A stretch of DNA of 64,000 nucleotides from UBA8752 sp965657965 (lineage in GTDB: Bacteria > Bacteroidota > Bacteroidia > Flavobacteriales_D > Sanyastnellaceae), in assembly GCA_965657965.1 (NCBI GenBank), contig CBFHQM010000003.1, positions 62,001 through 126,000 on the forward strand, given 5' to 3'. Each line of letters begins with the position of its first letter. Positions within the stretch are counted from its first letter, which is position 1. Shown piece after piece: positions 38,633 through 47,253 of this stretch. Made by a program: the position numbers and the translations under genes. The notes under the pieces are model-generated. The model was given only the letters and a program-made list of their open reading frames with translations, had not been told where the DNA came from and did not search any database.

Positions 38633-39421
38633 TTAAGGCCATTCGACCACTTCTCCCGTCGCCCCAGGAAGCCGTCGAATGTCCCTCAGTTGACCGGGGC
38701 CAAAGAGATGCACATCGCCGTGACCGGCCACTTCAAGGAACAAATAGCCTTGTGGTTGCAAATCCACCTGACCCAAACCGCCATGGTGAATCAACACCTG
38801 TTGGGCATTCATGGACCTGGCGTTCAAATCGCCAAAGCCTGATCGAAAAGACCGAAAGCGGACGGCTGTTCCTTTTACCTCTGCATGGCCAATGCCATTG
38901 GGCAAAGTCAATTGAAGCGTATCTCCTGCGAAGCACAGAGAGATGTCGCCCGACATTTCATCGCCTTCCACCACCAAGTCTCCCTGCATTAACGTGTCCA
39001 ACATGACAAAGTCTCCCTGCCCATAGAGCTGAACCTGTGCAAAATTCACACCGACCAATTCCACCTGGGGAATCGCGCTCAAATCACGACTCCAGTGGCA
39101 ATTGTTGTTGTCCTCCAACAAGAGTGTTCCAGACGACTCGCTCAAGGACAACCCCTGGATGACGCCCTCTCCCGCCCTCAGGATCGCGCGTGGTTCTTCT
39201 GTTGAAGGCCGCCAAGACACATCCACGCGCCCGTGGACTTCCAAAACGGAAGTGCCCGGTGCGAGCCGCAACGTATCGGTCGTCCAGTCGCCCAAAGCCA
39301 CTCCACATCCCGCTCCGTTTGGATTGCAACCCCACATTCCCATGCTCAAGACAAGGCACGCCGCGGTCCAAGCCCCAAATGGACCTAAAGCCAATGTCGA
39401 TTGCACTCGACTAAACTTCAT
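38633..39421 (-). CDS. DUF2807 (GIN-domain-like) lipoprotein
   Basis: A 262-residue predicted lipoprotein (lipobox-like MGMWGC) with a beta-repeat body of the putative auto-transporter adhesin head GIN / DUF2807 type. Regularly spaced strands are seen in VELVGVNFAQVQLYGQGD, LVVEGDEMSGDISL and LFLEVAGHGDVHLFG. The function of these is not established. Its ATG overlaps the stop of mazG (ATGA), so the two are coupled. Confidence 0.75.
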   Translation of the reverse strand: MKFSRVQSTLALGPFGAWTAACLVLSMGMWGCNPNGAGCGVALGDWTTDTLRLAPGTSVLEVHGRVDVSWRPSTEEPRAILRAGEGVIQGLSLSESSGTLLLEDNNNCHWSRDLSAIPQVELVGVNFAQVQLYGQGDFVMLDTLMQGDLVVEGDEMSGDISLCFAGDTLQLTLPNGIGHAEVKGTAVRFRSFRSGFGDLNARSMNAQQVLIHHGGLGQVDLQPQGYLFLEVAGHGDVHLFGPGQLRDIRRLPGATGEVVEWP

Positions 39422-40257
39422 TGTCCCAACTTGGCCTTGGCCGCGTCCCAATGTGCATCCATGGCTTCCAAAGGCAGATTGGCAAGATCCAATCCAGCGT
39501 CTGCAATGCTCCTTTCCATTTCTTCGAACCTCGCTTTGAATCGGCGATTGGTTCGCTCTAGCGCTTCATCTGGATTCACATCGAGAAACCGAGCATAGTT
39601 GATCAAAGAGAAGAGCACATCGCCAAATTCATCGGCCATTCGGTCGCTTCCCTGATCCACCTCGTGCTTGAGTTCAGCCAGCTCCTCTTGCACTTTCTCC
39701 CACACTTGACCCGCGTGGTCCCAATCAAATCCCACGCCCCTCACCTTCTCTTGAATTCGCTGGGCCTTGACCATAGAAGGCAAGCCAGTGGGCACCCCCT
39801 CCAAAACGCTCCTTGGCCCCTCTCCTTTCTCCTTGAGCTTGATTTTTTCCCAATTTGCCTTCACCTCTGTTTCCGTGGTGGCTTCCCCGTCGGCATATAT
39901 GTGCGGGTGACGGGTGACGAGTTTGTCGCAAATCCCGTGCAGCACATCGGCGGCATCGAAGGCACCTGCCTCTGAGCCCAACACACTGTAGAAGACCATG
40001 TGCAACATCAAGTCGCCCACCTCTTTTCCCACTTCATCCAAGTTGCCTTCCAAAATGGCCTCTCCAAGCTCATAGGTCTCTTCGATGGTGAGGTGTCGCA
40101 GGGACTCAAAGGTTTGCTTCATGTCCCACGGACATCCCTTTCGGAGGTCATCCATGATGTCGAGCAGCCTGCCAAATGCAGCCAACTTTTCTTCTCGGGT
40201 GTGTTTCCCCTTCGCTGTGGACAGCGCGGGGCGCTCAATGACATCTCGATTCGGCAT
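39418..40257 (-). CDS. mazG: nucleoside triphosphate pyrophosphohydrolase MazG
   Basis: MazG (279 residues) hydrolyses NTPs, including non-canonical ones, to NMP and PPi. The two alpha-helical MazG domains are visible: the first with CPWDMKQTF, EETYELGEAI and EVGDLMLHMVFY, the second with EELAELKHEV and DEFGDVLFSLINYAR. ATG 40257 is supported by a TAATTTTG box four bases upstream on this strand. It is divergent from the outer-membrane protein gene. Confidence 0.93.
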   Translation of the reverse strand: MPNRDVIERPALSTAKGKHTREEKLAAFGRLLDIMDDLRKGCPWDMKQTFESLRHLTIEETYELGEAILEGNLDEVGKEVGDLMLHMVFYSVLGSEAGAFDAADVLHGICDKLVTRHPHIYADGEATTETEVKANWEKIKLKEKGEGPRSVLEGVPTGLPSMVKAQRIQEKVRGVGFDWDHAGQVWEKVQEELAELKHEVDQGSDRMADEFGDVLFSLINYARFLDVNPDEALERTNRRFKARFEEMERSIADAGLDLANLPLEAMDAHWDAAKAKLGQ

Positions 40258-40261
40258 GCAT

Positions 40262-40269
40262 CAAAATTA
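40262..40269 (-). promoter_or_regulatory. -7 box TAATTTTG before mazG
   Basis: An exact TAnnTTTG match on the minus strand, ending four bases before the mazG ATG. A TGTG lies 20 bases upstream where TTTG would be expected. Confidence 0.5.
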
Positions 40270-40286
40270 AGGGCACCTTTGGGGCC

Positions 40287-41399
40287 ATGCACAGGACATC
40301 TACATTCTTCCTTCAAAAGCAAATCTGCAAGGCCTGTTGGTCCGGCATTTTTCCAGTGAAGGTGGCATGCATGGTTGTCGCTGGTTTCGTTTTCCAGCCG
40401 AACGCCTGTGGACAAGTGTCCATGAACCCAGGCGAGCACTGGGAAGTGGGCGGAGGCGGCGGTTTCCTTGTGCCACACCGAGCGGTCATCCAATCCTTGA
40501 TCGATGGTCATGCGACTCAAATTCAATTGAACTGGTCCAGACAAGGCCAAGGCCTGTGGTCCTGCAGCCGATCCGAGCCGCGGTGGGGCATCGGCTTAAG
40601 ATGGGGAGCAAGCGGAGCATCGGCTGCTGTCGGCCGGCAAGCCAGTGTGCTCGCCATGTCAGAATTGCGGATGTCCAACAACTTGGGTTTTCGTTTTGGC
40701 GCAGGCATCGGGTGGACCGAAAATCGCTGGTCGGCCGACACCCCTGAGGGTCGACAACATGTCGTGATTGGATCCCCAATCAACGCCGCCATCGAAATTG
40801 GCCTTCATAAACGACCACGGCCGGCTCTTCAAGGTGTTTGGCACAGCCGAATGGGTATTCATTTGACCTTTGCCCATCAGAGCAACGCCTCGTTTACCCA
40901 GCCCAATTTGGGAACCAATGTGGCATGTTTGGGACTCAGCACATTGGTGTGGAACCGTGCTCCTCAACAATCCAAGCACAAGGCAGATGTTTTGATTCCC
41001 GCCGTGCCCTCTCCTCCTCGTTTGGGCTGGACGCTAAACGCCGCTATGGGCAGAAGGCAACCCGCTCCACTGGACCAAAGGGAAACCACATTTGAATGGG
41101 GCCTAGACCGAAATTGGGGAAGAGGCTTGCGTCTTGGAGGCGTGACTGGCATGCGCGGATTTGCACGGCCCGCTCACCTTGGGTTGGGCGTTCACGCCGG
41201 ATTTCAACTCCGCTTCAATGCCGTTTACATCGATTTGATCCACGGACGTTATGTAAAGCGGTGGCAAGCAGAAGAAGCCAGCTACAACCGGGTTGTGATT
41301 CAAGTGTGCATCCGAAAAAACCTCAGCGCCACCCTGGCATTGCATACCCACGGTTTTCGGGCGCATCACCCCTCCATCGGTTGGGTGTGGTTGCTCTAA
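40287..41399 (+). CDS. PagL-like acyloxyacyl hydrolase family outer membrane protein
   Basis: A 370-residue exported, probably beta-barrel protein. The N-terminus has a hydrophobic segment (VKVACMVVAGFVFQPNACG), and alternating strands of aromatic residues fill the body. The segment TFAHQSNASFTQPNLGTN resembles the His-x-Ser-Asn motif of PagL and the Bacteroidota acyloxyacyl-hydrolase family (lipid A 3-O-deacylase). If that is correct it remodels lipid A in the outer membrane. The match is to a short motif, so this is a moderate-confidence call. It is divergent from mazG. Confidence 0.65.
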   Translation: MHRTSTFFLQKQICKACWSGIFPVKVACMVVAGFVFQPNACGQVSMNPGEHWEVGGGGGFLVPHRAVIQSLIDGHATQIQLNWSRQGQGLWSCSRSEPRWGIGLRWGASGASAAVGRQASVLAMSELRMSNNLGFRFGAGIGWTENRWSADTPEGRQHVVIGSPINAAIEIGLHKRPRPALQGVWHSRMGIHLTFAHQSNASFTQPNLGTNVACLGLSTLVWNRAPQQSKHKADVLIPAVPSPPRLGWTLNAAMGRRQPAPLDQRETTFEWGLDRNWGRGLRLGGVTGMRGFARPAHLGLGVHAGFQLRFNAVYIDLIHGRYVKRWQAEEASYNRVVIQVCIRKNLSATLALHTHGFRAHHPSIGWVWLL

Positions 41400-41406
41400 T
41401 TCTGTA

Positions 41407-41425
41407 GGCTCAATGCAATTGAGCC
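41407..41425. terminator. 8-bp hairpin between convergent genes
   Basis: A perfect inverted repeat GGCTCAAT-GCA-ATTGAGCC between the 3' ends of the PagL-like gene and the convergent secreted-protein gene. There is no T-tract on either side, so it could be a weak or factor-dependent bidirectional terminator. Confidence 0.35.
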
Positions 41426-41432
41426 AGCGCGT

Positions 41433-43139
41433 TCACTCGCAAGACGTCCCGAAAATCGACAGGATCTCAAGCAAGTCATTCACCCCTACTGTTCCATCCC
41501 CATCCACGTCGGTTGGGCAGTCTGCATTCCCTTCAAACCCTGTACACGTGCCATCGTCTCGGATGGCCGATGCATTGTAGTTCTCCGCAGCTTCGTAGGT
41601 GCAACCACCGCAAGAGAAGATGTCGCAAGAACCGTCGTCGGTATTGGCAGAAACGTCATAATTGCAAGCCCAATCGTACATGCAACCAGGAATGTCGCCA
41701 GGGTAAAACACACCCAACTGATCGAGATAACTCCCAATCAACCAGTTTTCTCCGCCAGGCTCAAAAGCCCCAACGTAGTTCACTGGGTCGAAAAATGTCC
41801 CAACAGGTTGGTGCTCCGCAGGAACCGAATCTGCAACCGTTGGAAAGGGGTCCACGCCAGAGGTAATAAAACCTGCAAGTGCATCAAACTCATCGTCCAA
41901 GCCCAAGTCGGACCCCTGATTGTTGTTGAGCACAAAGTGGTCCTGGATTTGCATGTTGCCATTCCAAACCGACCCTTCGTAGAGGATCATGGTGTCCAGC
42001 GCAAGGCTGTCTCCCACGTTCCAAAAGCGGTTGTTGTGAATCTCCAGTTCGCCAAACAAGAAAAGCTCGTAAGCGTCGCAAGGGTCAGCGTCCTCGAAAT
42101 CAATGCCGTAGTCCCAATTCTGAAAAATGCCATTGTACAAACGGCCTCCTCCACCATTGTGCCAACGTACCGCACCAATTCCCTCGTGGCCGAAGGAAGT
42201 GAAATTTGCAATCTGGGGATTCGTGTAAGGAAGGAAGCTCAGGGTCACATCCTGAAATTCAAAGTCGTCGCCCTCAAAGTCAAAGCCATGCTCTCCCGTC
42301 ATTTCGCCCTGGTCCATGAGGGAAAAGAAGTATTGAACATCGCCCACCCACCCCAAGTCGTACTCGATGTTGTCCTCTGTGGAGAAGGCAATGGCGAGAT
42401 GTTTGATGCTCGCCGCGCCGCCCATCACTTGCAACCCATCGTCAAGCGTCGACACAATTTCGATGTGCTCCAACGTGGTTCCTGACCCCACACCATTCAA
42501 GCTCAAACCATTGGTTTCGTCGCCGTTGATCACATTTTGAAAATTCACAGGTGGATTGGGCATCTCGCTGCCCCCGTGCCGAATCGAAACGTAACGCATG
42601 ACTCCGCTAGATTCTGCATTGTCCGAACCGCCAAAGACATCGCGAAATTGACCACTCGCGTCCATAATGCCTTCAGCATTGTCTTCTCCATCATACGTGT
42701 TCAGCGCTCCGTAACCATTGAGCACCACTCCTCCCCAAAGGCCGTAGGTATTGTATGGCGTTGATCCATTCATAGGGTCGCCTTCGTAGGTGAACACAAT
42801 GGGACAGGCAGATGTGCCATCGGCCATGATTTGACCGCCCCTGGCGACAATCAAGCAGCTGGCGTTTTCCCCTTGCCCTGACTTGGCCTGAATCACGGTA
42901 CCAGGCTCGACCGTGAGTACGTCGCCATCGTTGACATAAACGAATCCATTCAGAACATAAATCGAATCGCAAGTCAAGGTCCGAGTGCCCGTACCTGCGC
43001 CATCGTTGTCGGTCAAATCGACCACCGGACGATCTTCCATGTCCAGACATCCACATTCTTGGGCCGACGCCTGCATCGACAGAAAAAATGCTGCAATCAA
43101 CAGAAACGAAGGCAAACAAGAGAGTTGAGGACTTTTCAT
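41433..43139 (-). CDS. secreted beta-helix-like protein with Cys-rich repeats
   Basis: A 568-residue exported protein. After a signal peptide (LIAAFFLSMQASAQ) the body has LTVEPGTVIQAKSGQ, LIVARGGQIMADG, GLWGGVVLNGYG and YVSIRHGGSEM, the layout of Bacteroidota surface proteins predicted as right-handed beta-helices. Then come two GC..ACNYD..A..DDGSC units and a 28-residue tail with a single dockerin-like EF-hand (CPTDVDGDGTVGVND). No T9SS tail is seen. The function is not established and surface location is inferred. ATG 43139 is chosen at the signal peptide. Confidence 0.75.
   Translation of the reverse strand: MKSPQLSCLPSFLLIAAFFLSMQASAQECGCLDMEDRPVVDLTDNDGAGTGTRTLTCDSIYVLNGFVYVNDGDVLTVEPGTVIQAKSGQGENASCLIVARGGQIMADGTSACPIVFTYEGDPMNGSTPYNTYGLWGGVVLNGYGALNTYDGEDNAEGIMDASGQFRDVFGGSDNAESSGVMRYVSIRHGGSEMPNPPVNFQNVINGDETNGLSLNGVGSGTTLEHIEIVSTLDDGLQVMGGAASIKHLAIAFSTEDNIEYDLGWVGDVQYFFSLMDQGEMTGEHGFDFEGDDFEFQDVTLSFLPYTNPQIANFTSFGHEGIGAVRWHNGGGGRLYNGIFQNWDYGIDFEDADPCDAYELFLFGELEIHNNRFWNVGDSLALDTMILYEGSVWNGNMQIQDHFVLNNNQGSDLGLDDEFDALAGFITSGVDPFPTVADSVPAEHQPVGTFFDPVNYVGAFEPGGENWLIGSYLDQLGVFYPGDIPGCMYDWACNYDVSANTDDGSCDIFSCGGCTYEAAENYNASAIRDDGTCTGFEGNADCPTDVDGDGTVGVNDLLEILSIFGTSCE
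41436..41519 (-). other. dockerin-like C-terminal tail (second protein)
   Basis: The last 28 codons encode CPTDVDGDGTVGVND then LLEILSIFGTSC, the same Cys-EF-hand-Cys design as in the giant protein and the repeat protein at 61742. Confidence 0.65.
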
Positions 43140-43157
43140 GGTCAGGCAAGAAGTCGT

Positions 43158-43165
43158 CAAATATA
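43158..43165 (-). promoter_or_regulatory. -7 box TATATTTG for 41433 gene
   Basis: An exact TAnnTTTG match on the minus strand, 18 bases before ATG 43139. This one leaves a short conventional leader. Confidence 0.4.
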
Positions 43166-43273
43166 CGATTTAATCGACGTATTACCATAACCCACCTACA
43201 AACGACTTGTATTTTCCCTCCAATCCCCCACTCGCTTTAAAACCCAATGCTGTGAAATCCAATGTGAACAGAC

Positions 43274-43281
43274 TAAGTTTG
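43274..43281 (+). promoter_or_regulatory. -7 box TAAGTTTG before nqrM-like gene
   Basis: An exact TAnnTTTG match ending four bases before ATG 43286. A TGTG 19 bases upstream might serve as a weak -33. Confidence 0.5.
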
Positions 43282-43285
43282 CAGC

Positions 43286-43501
43286 ATGCAGTGGGAAACA
43301 CTCCTTTTGACGATTGGCCTGTTGGGCTTGGGTTTTGCTGGCATCGCCATCAAAATCCTCGTGAAAAAAGACGGCGAATTTAGTGGCACCTGTTCAAGCA
43401 ACAACCCACTCCTTCAAAACGACAGCGGAAGCTGCTCCATTTGCGGCGCACGTCCTCAAGACCAGTGTCAAAAGGAAGACACCTCCTTGGACCCCGCTTG
43501 A
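43286..43501 (+). CDS. candidate NqrM (Nqr maturation factor)
   Basis: A 71-residue protein with one N-terminal membrane helix (LLLTIGLLGLGFAGIAIKIL), a short basic turn (VKKDGEF) and a soluble tail with four cysteines in SGTCSSNN...SGSCSICGARPQDQC. This is the layout of NqrM, the small membrane protein needed to mature the Na+-NQR (iron delivery to the NqrD/NqrE site). In Vibrio it follows apbE in the nqr operon. Here it sits against the apbE 3' end but on the opposite strand, one base apart. The assignment is by size, layout and position and is not proven. Confidence 0.6.
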   Translation: MQWETLLLTIGLLGLGFAGIAIKILVKKDGEFSGTCSSNNPLLQNDSGSCSICGARPQDQCQKEDTSLDPA

Positions 43502-43502
43502 A

Positions 43503-44624
43503 TTAGAGTGCCGTGGACACGGCTTCAAAGCCGGGAGTAGACCAAACTTCGTAGCCTCCCGCGCCATCGTCTGACATCAAAAGGACATCCAGTTCCAGTT
43601 GAGGATAAGCCATCAAAAACCCTTGGGTTTGTGATGCACCCAACACCATGAATGCCGTCGCCAATGCATCGGCGTACGCCGCAGTTGGCGCCAACACGGT
43701 CGCACTCAACAATCCATTTTCTGCGGGAAAACCTGTAGCCGGATCAATGGTGTGACTGAATCGTTGACCTTCCCTTTCGTAGTATTTCCGGTAACTCCCG
43801 CTGGTGCAAATTGCCCGGTCCTGAACGGAGACTACGGTTTCCAAAACACGGTCTGCCGCACCCGTGCCCGCAACTGGCCGGTCGACTGCAATGCGCCAAG
43901 GATCTCCAGTTCCATTCGTCCCTCTGCACACAACCTCTCCGCCCAACTCCACCATGGCGTTCACAACACCCCGCATGCGCAACTCCTCTAGGAGCAAGTC
44001 GACGGTGTAACCTTGGGCAATCGCATTGAAATCCAATGCAGCACGTCCGTCTCCTTTGCGAACCCAAGTGGAGACATAGTGCCCGTTGGCCTCTTCTTCA
44101 TTCATGTCGAATCGCTCTGGACGAAGCCCCGTAAACACCAAGACACTGTCCACCTGCGCCTTGGTCACTTCTGTCCTCTTGGAGAGGCCAAACCCCCAGA
44201 GTTCAACCAAGGGACTTACTGTGGGATCAAATGCGCCCCGAGTCAACTCGCACAACTCTTCTGACAAGGCCCACAACGGCCCAATGATTTGGAGCGAATC
44301 CACAAAGCCATAAAGTGAGTCTCGATGTGACCACTGATTGATGGCCGTGATGCGGCTGTCTGGCCGCCACAAGCTCACCTCCTTGTCGACCTGTTCAAGA
44401 ACCTCTTCAAATACAGCGTCATCCAAGCGTACATCCGACACATACTTGATGCTGTAGGTCGTGCCTTGCGCCTCTCCGACATGCGACTGAACCATATCCG
44501 CATCTGCGACGGACTGGCCGCTCTGGTCTGCGCAGCCCGATATGACCAACACGGCGACCGCAAACGGGACCGCCAGCACTTGGCTGGCGGAATTCCCTAT
44601 TCGGTTGGTACGGCTCCGGATCAT
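43503..44624 (-). CDS. apbE: FAD:protein FMN transferase ApbE
   Basis: ApbE (373 residues) covalently attaches FMN to threonines in NqrB and NqrC. It is a predicted lipoprotein (signal ending in LVISGC). Family landmarks are GTTYSIKYV, the Asp-rich LDFNAIAQGYTVDLLLEEL and the VELGGEVVCRG region. ATG 44624 overlaps the nqrF stop (ATGA), which makes it the last gene of the nqr operon. The longer upstream frame to 44678 lies inside nqrF. Confidence 0.94.
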   Translation of the reverse strand: MIRSRTNRIGNSASQVLAVPFAVAVLVISGCADQSGQSVADADMVQSHVGEAQGTTYSIKYVSDVRLDDAVFEEVLEQVDKEVSLWRPDSRITAINQWSHRDSLYGFVDSLQIIGPLWALSEELCELTRGAFDPTVSPLVELWGFGLSKRTEVTKAQVDSVLVFTGLRPERFDMNEEEANGHYVSTWVRKGDGRAALDFNAIAQGYTVDLLLEELRMRGVVNAMVELGGEVVCRGTNGTGDPWRIAVDRPVAGTGAADRVLETVVSVQDRAICTSGSYRKYYEREGQRFSHTIDPATGFPAENGLLSATVLAPTAAYADALATAFMVLGASQTQGFLMAYPQLELDVLLMSDDGAGGYEVWSTPGFEAVSTAL

Positions 44625-45916
44625 CCGCCGAAATCGTCGAAGGCCACATTCTCTGGTGGCACTCCCCAGTCGTCGCACATTTTGAGAACCGCTTGGTTCA
44701 TCAAAGGAGGACCACAGAAGTAAAATTCGATGTCCTCTGGCGCCTCGTGTGGCTTCAGGTGGTGTTCGATCACAGCATTGTGTACAAAGCCAAGGAATCC
44801 GTCTCCGTCGTCTTCAATGCTCTTCTTCTCATTCCAATTGTCCGCTTCTGTGGGGTCACTCAACACCACATGGAAATTGAAATTGGGGAACTCGGATTCA
44901 ATCTTGCGGAAATCGTCCAAATAGAACAACTCACGACGCGAACGACCTCCGTAATAGAACGTCACCTTCCGTCCGGTTTTTACCGTGTGGAACAGGTGGA
45001 ACAGGTGGCTGCGCATGGGGGCCATACCAGCACCTCCACCGATGTACACCATCTCGGCGTCGGTCTCTTTGATAAAGAACTCCCCGTACGGTCCACTGAT
45101 CGTGCACTTGTCGCCAGGCTTACAACCAAAGACATAGCTCGAGCAGATGCCGGGATTCACGTTCATCCAAGCATTCCGAGCCCGATCCCATGGTGGGGTC
45201 GCGATGCGGATGTTCAACATCACGATGTGGCCCTCTGCGGGGTGATTGGCCATAGAATACGCCCGAACAATGGGCTCCTCGTTGACCATTTTTAAGTCCC
45301 ACAAACCAAACTTGTCCCACTCGCTTTGGAAGGTATTGGGGTCCTTGTGGTGCTCGGGGTGCGCCGTTACATCCATGTCCTTGTACTCGACCACCGTCGT
45401 GGGCACGTCGACCTGGATGTATCCGCCTGCTTCAAAGTCGAGGGTTTCGCCGTCGGGGAGACGCACAACGAATTCCTTAATGAAGGACGCCACATTGTAG
45501 TTGGACACCACTTCACATTCCCACTTCTTGATGCCAAATACTTCTTCGGGGACTTGGATCTCCATGTCCTCTTTGACTTTCACTTGGCAACCCAAGCGCC
45601 AGTTGTCTGCAATCTCCTTGCGAGAGAAGTGCGGCTCCTCAGTTGGCAAGATTGACCCGCCCCCTTCTGGGACTTGACAACGACACTGGACACAGGTTCC
45701 GCCACCGCCACAAGCAGAGGGCAAAAACACGCCAGCATTGCCCAACGTGGTCAGCAGGGTACTGCCGCCTTCAACTTCAAGGGTGCGCTCACCGTTGATG
45801 ACCAACTTCAACTTCCCGCTTGGAGACAGCTGAGCCTTGGCAAACAACAGAAGGCTCACCAACAAGAGGATGACAGCCAGAAAGAATACAATGGTGAGAA
45901 GAATGGTGGTGCTCAT
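44621..45916 (-). CDS. nqrF: Na+-translocating NADH:quinone reductase subunit F
   Basis: NqrF (431 residues) is the NADH-oxidising subunit. An N-terminal membrane helix is followed by a plant-type 2Fe-2S ferredoxin domain (CGGGGTCVQC, then LGC about 30 residues later) and FAD- and NADH-binding domains (RAYSMANH for FAD, and FYFCGPPLM near the end). It is the sixth gene of nqrABCDEF in transcription order and is followed by apbE. Confidence 0.96.
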   Translation of the reverse strand: MSTTILLTIVFFLAVILLLVSLLLFAKAQLSPSGKLKLVINGERTLEVEGGSTLLTTLGNAGVFLPSACGGGGTCVQCRCQVPEGGGSILPTEEPHFSRKEIADNWRLGCQVKVKEDMEIQVPEEVFGIKKWECEVVSNYNVASFIKEFVVRLPDGETLDFEAGGYIQVDVPTTVVEYKDMDVTAHPEHHKDPNTFQSEWDKFGLWDLKMVNEEPIVRAYSMANHPAEGHIVMLNIRIATPPWDRARNAWMNVNPGICSSYVFGCKPGDKCTISGPYGEFFIKETDAEMVYIGGGAGMAPMRSHLFHLFHTVKTGRKVTFYYGGRSRRELFYLDDFRKIESEFPNFNFHVVLSDPTEADNWNEKKSIEDDGDGFLGFVHNAVIEHHLKPHEAPEDIEFYFCGPPLMNQAVLKMCDDWGVPPENVAFDDFGG

Positions 45917-45928
45917 GACTTCTTCGAA

Positions 45929-46543
45929 TCAGATTTCAATGCCCATAAAGGCCATAAAGGCCAACCCCATGAGGCCGGTCAAAATGAAGGTGATGCCCAA
46001 CCCCTTGAGTGGAGCGGGAATGTTGGAATAACGAATTTTCTCGCGAATCGCAGCAATCGCCACAATCGCAAGCAACCACCCCACACCAGATCCAAGGCCG
46101 AAAACCGTGGCCTCTCCGATGGAAGGGTATTGCCGCTCCTGCATAAAAAGGGCGCCCCCGAGGATGGAGCAGTTCACCGCAATCAGCGGCAGGAAAATGC
46201 CCAATGCCCCATACAGGGCAGGTGCAAACTTCTCGACGATCATCTCCACGAGTTGAACCATCGATGCGATGACTGCGATGAACATGATGAAACTCAAAAA
46301 GCTCAAGTCTACCGAAGCGTATTCTGGGCTGAGCCAGGTCAACGCTCCTTCCTTGAGCACAAAGTTCTCGAGCAAATAGTTGATGGGTACGGTGATGCCC
46401 AAAACGAAAATCACGGCGAATCCAAGGCCGACTGCGGTCTTCACTGTTTTGGACACAGCGAGGTATGAACACATGCCCAGGAAGTAGGCGAAGATCATGT
46501 TCTCAACGAAGATCCCCTTAACGAATAAACTTAGGTATTCCAT
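45929..46543 (-). CDS. nqrE: Na+-translocating NADH:quinone reductase subunit E
   Basis: NqrE (204 residues) is a six-helix membrane subunit that with NqrD forms the Na+ path and binds a 2Fe-2S cofactor. The first helix (GIFVENMIFAYFLGMCSYLAV) carries the conserved cysteine region and ends typical of the RnfA/NqrE family, with a second cysteine-bearing AVNCSILGGALF. The start at 46543 is standard. Confidence 0.95.
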   Translation of the reverse strand: MEYLSLFVKGIFVENMIFAYFLGMCSYLAVSKTVKTAVGLGFAVIFVLGITVPINYLLENFVLKEGALTWLSPEYASVDLSFLSFIMFIAVIASMVQLVEMIVEKFAPALYGALGIFLPLIAVNCSILGGALFMQERQYPSIGEATVFGLGSGVGWLLAIVAIAAIREKIRYSNIPAPLKGLGITFILTGLMGLAFMAFMGIEI

Positions 46544-46557
46544 GGTCTAATGGTTGA

Positions 46558-47253
46558 TCAGTTCTCCTCAATGAGGCTGCTGTTGCGTGAACGCTGGATC
46601 CAAATGATGACCCCCACGGTGATGAGTGCCATGGGTGGCAAAATCATCAAGTTGTTGTTTTCATAAAAGCCTCCGTTGGCCATGAACATGCTGTCGGGCA
46701 GGAACTTGACTTGACCCATGCCTGGAAAGCTAATGGCCCCACTGCCAAACACCTCGCGAACCAAGGCCACTGCGAGCAAAATCCAAGCATAGCCCATGGC
46801 ATTGCCCACAGCGTCGAGCATGGCCGGCCCCGGCTTGTTGCCCAAAGCGAAAGCCTCCAAGCGTCCCATGATGATGCAGTTGGTGATGATGAGTCCCACG
46901 AAGACCGACAGCTTCTCGGAAATGTCCGGACTGTACGCTTTCAAGACCTCGTCTACGATGATCACCAAAGAGGCAATGACCACCAATTGGACAATGATGC
47001 GGATGCGGTCAGGAATGATGTTGCGCATCATGGAGACAATCACATTGCCTCCGATCATCACAAAGAGCACGGCGAGGCTCATGATCACGGCCTGCTGTAC
47101 TTGCACCGTAATGGCCAATGCGCTGCAAATGCCCAGCACCTGAACGGTAATGGGGTTGCTGTCGTCTAGCGGGTCCGTGAGGAGCTTGCGGTTCTTCTTA
47201 GAGAAGAGCGACTCGCGCTTGGGCTCAACGGCTGTTGTCGTTTCGTTGCTCAT
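46558..47253 (-). CDS. nqrD: Na+-translocating NADH:quinone reductase subunit D
   Basis: NqrD (231 residues) is the partner of NqrE in the membrane. It has a cytoplasmic N-terminus (FSKKNRKLLTDPLDDSNP), six helices and the conserved GICSALAITVQVQ and LIITNCIIMGRLEAFA blocks with cysteine positions for the iron site. Start ATG 47253 overlaps the nqrC stop (TGATG). Confidence 0.95.
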   Translation of the reverse strand: MSNETTTAVEPKRESLFSKKNRKLLTDPLDDSNPITVQVLGICSALAITVQVQQAVIMSLAVLFVMIGGNVIVSMMRNIIPDRIRIIVQLVVIASLVIIVDEVLKAYSPDISEKLSVFVGLIITNCIIMGRLEAFALGNKPGPAMLDAVGNAMGYAWILLAVALVREVFGSGAISFPGMGQVKFLPDSMFMANGGFYENNNLMILPPMALITVGVIIWIQRSRNSSLIEEN

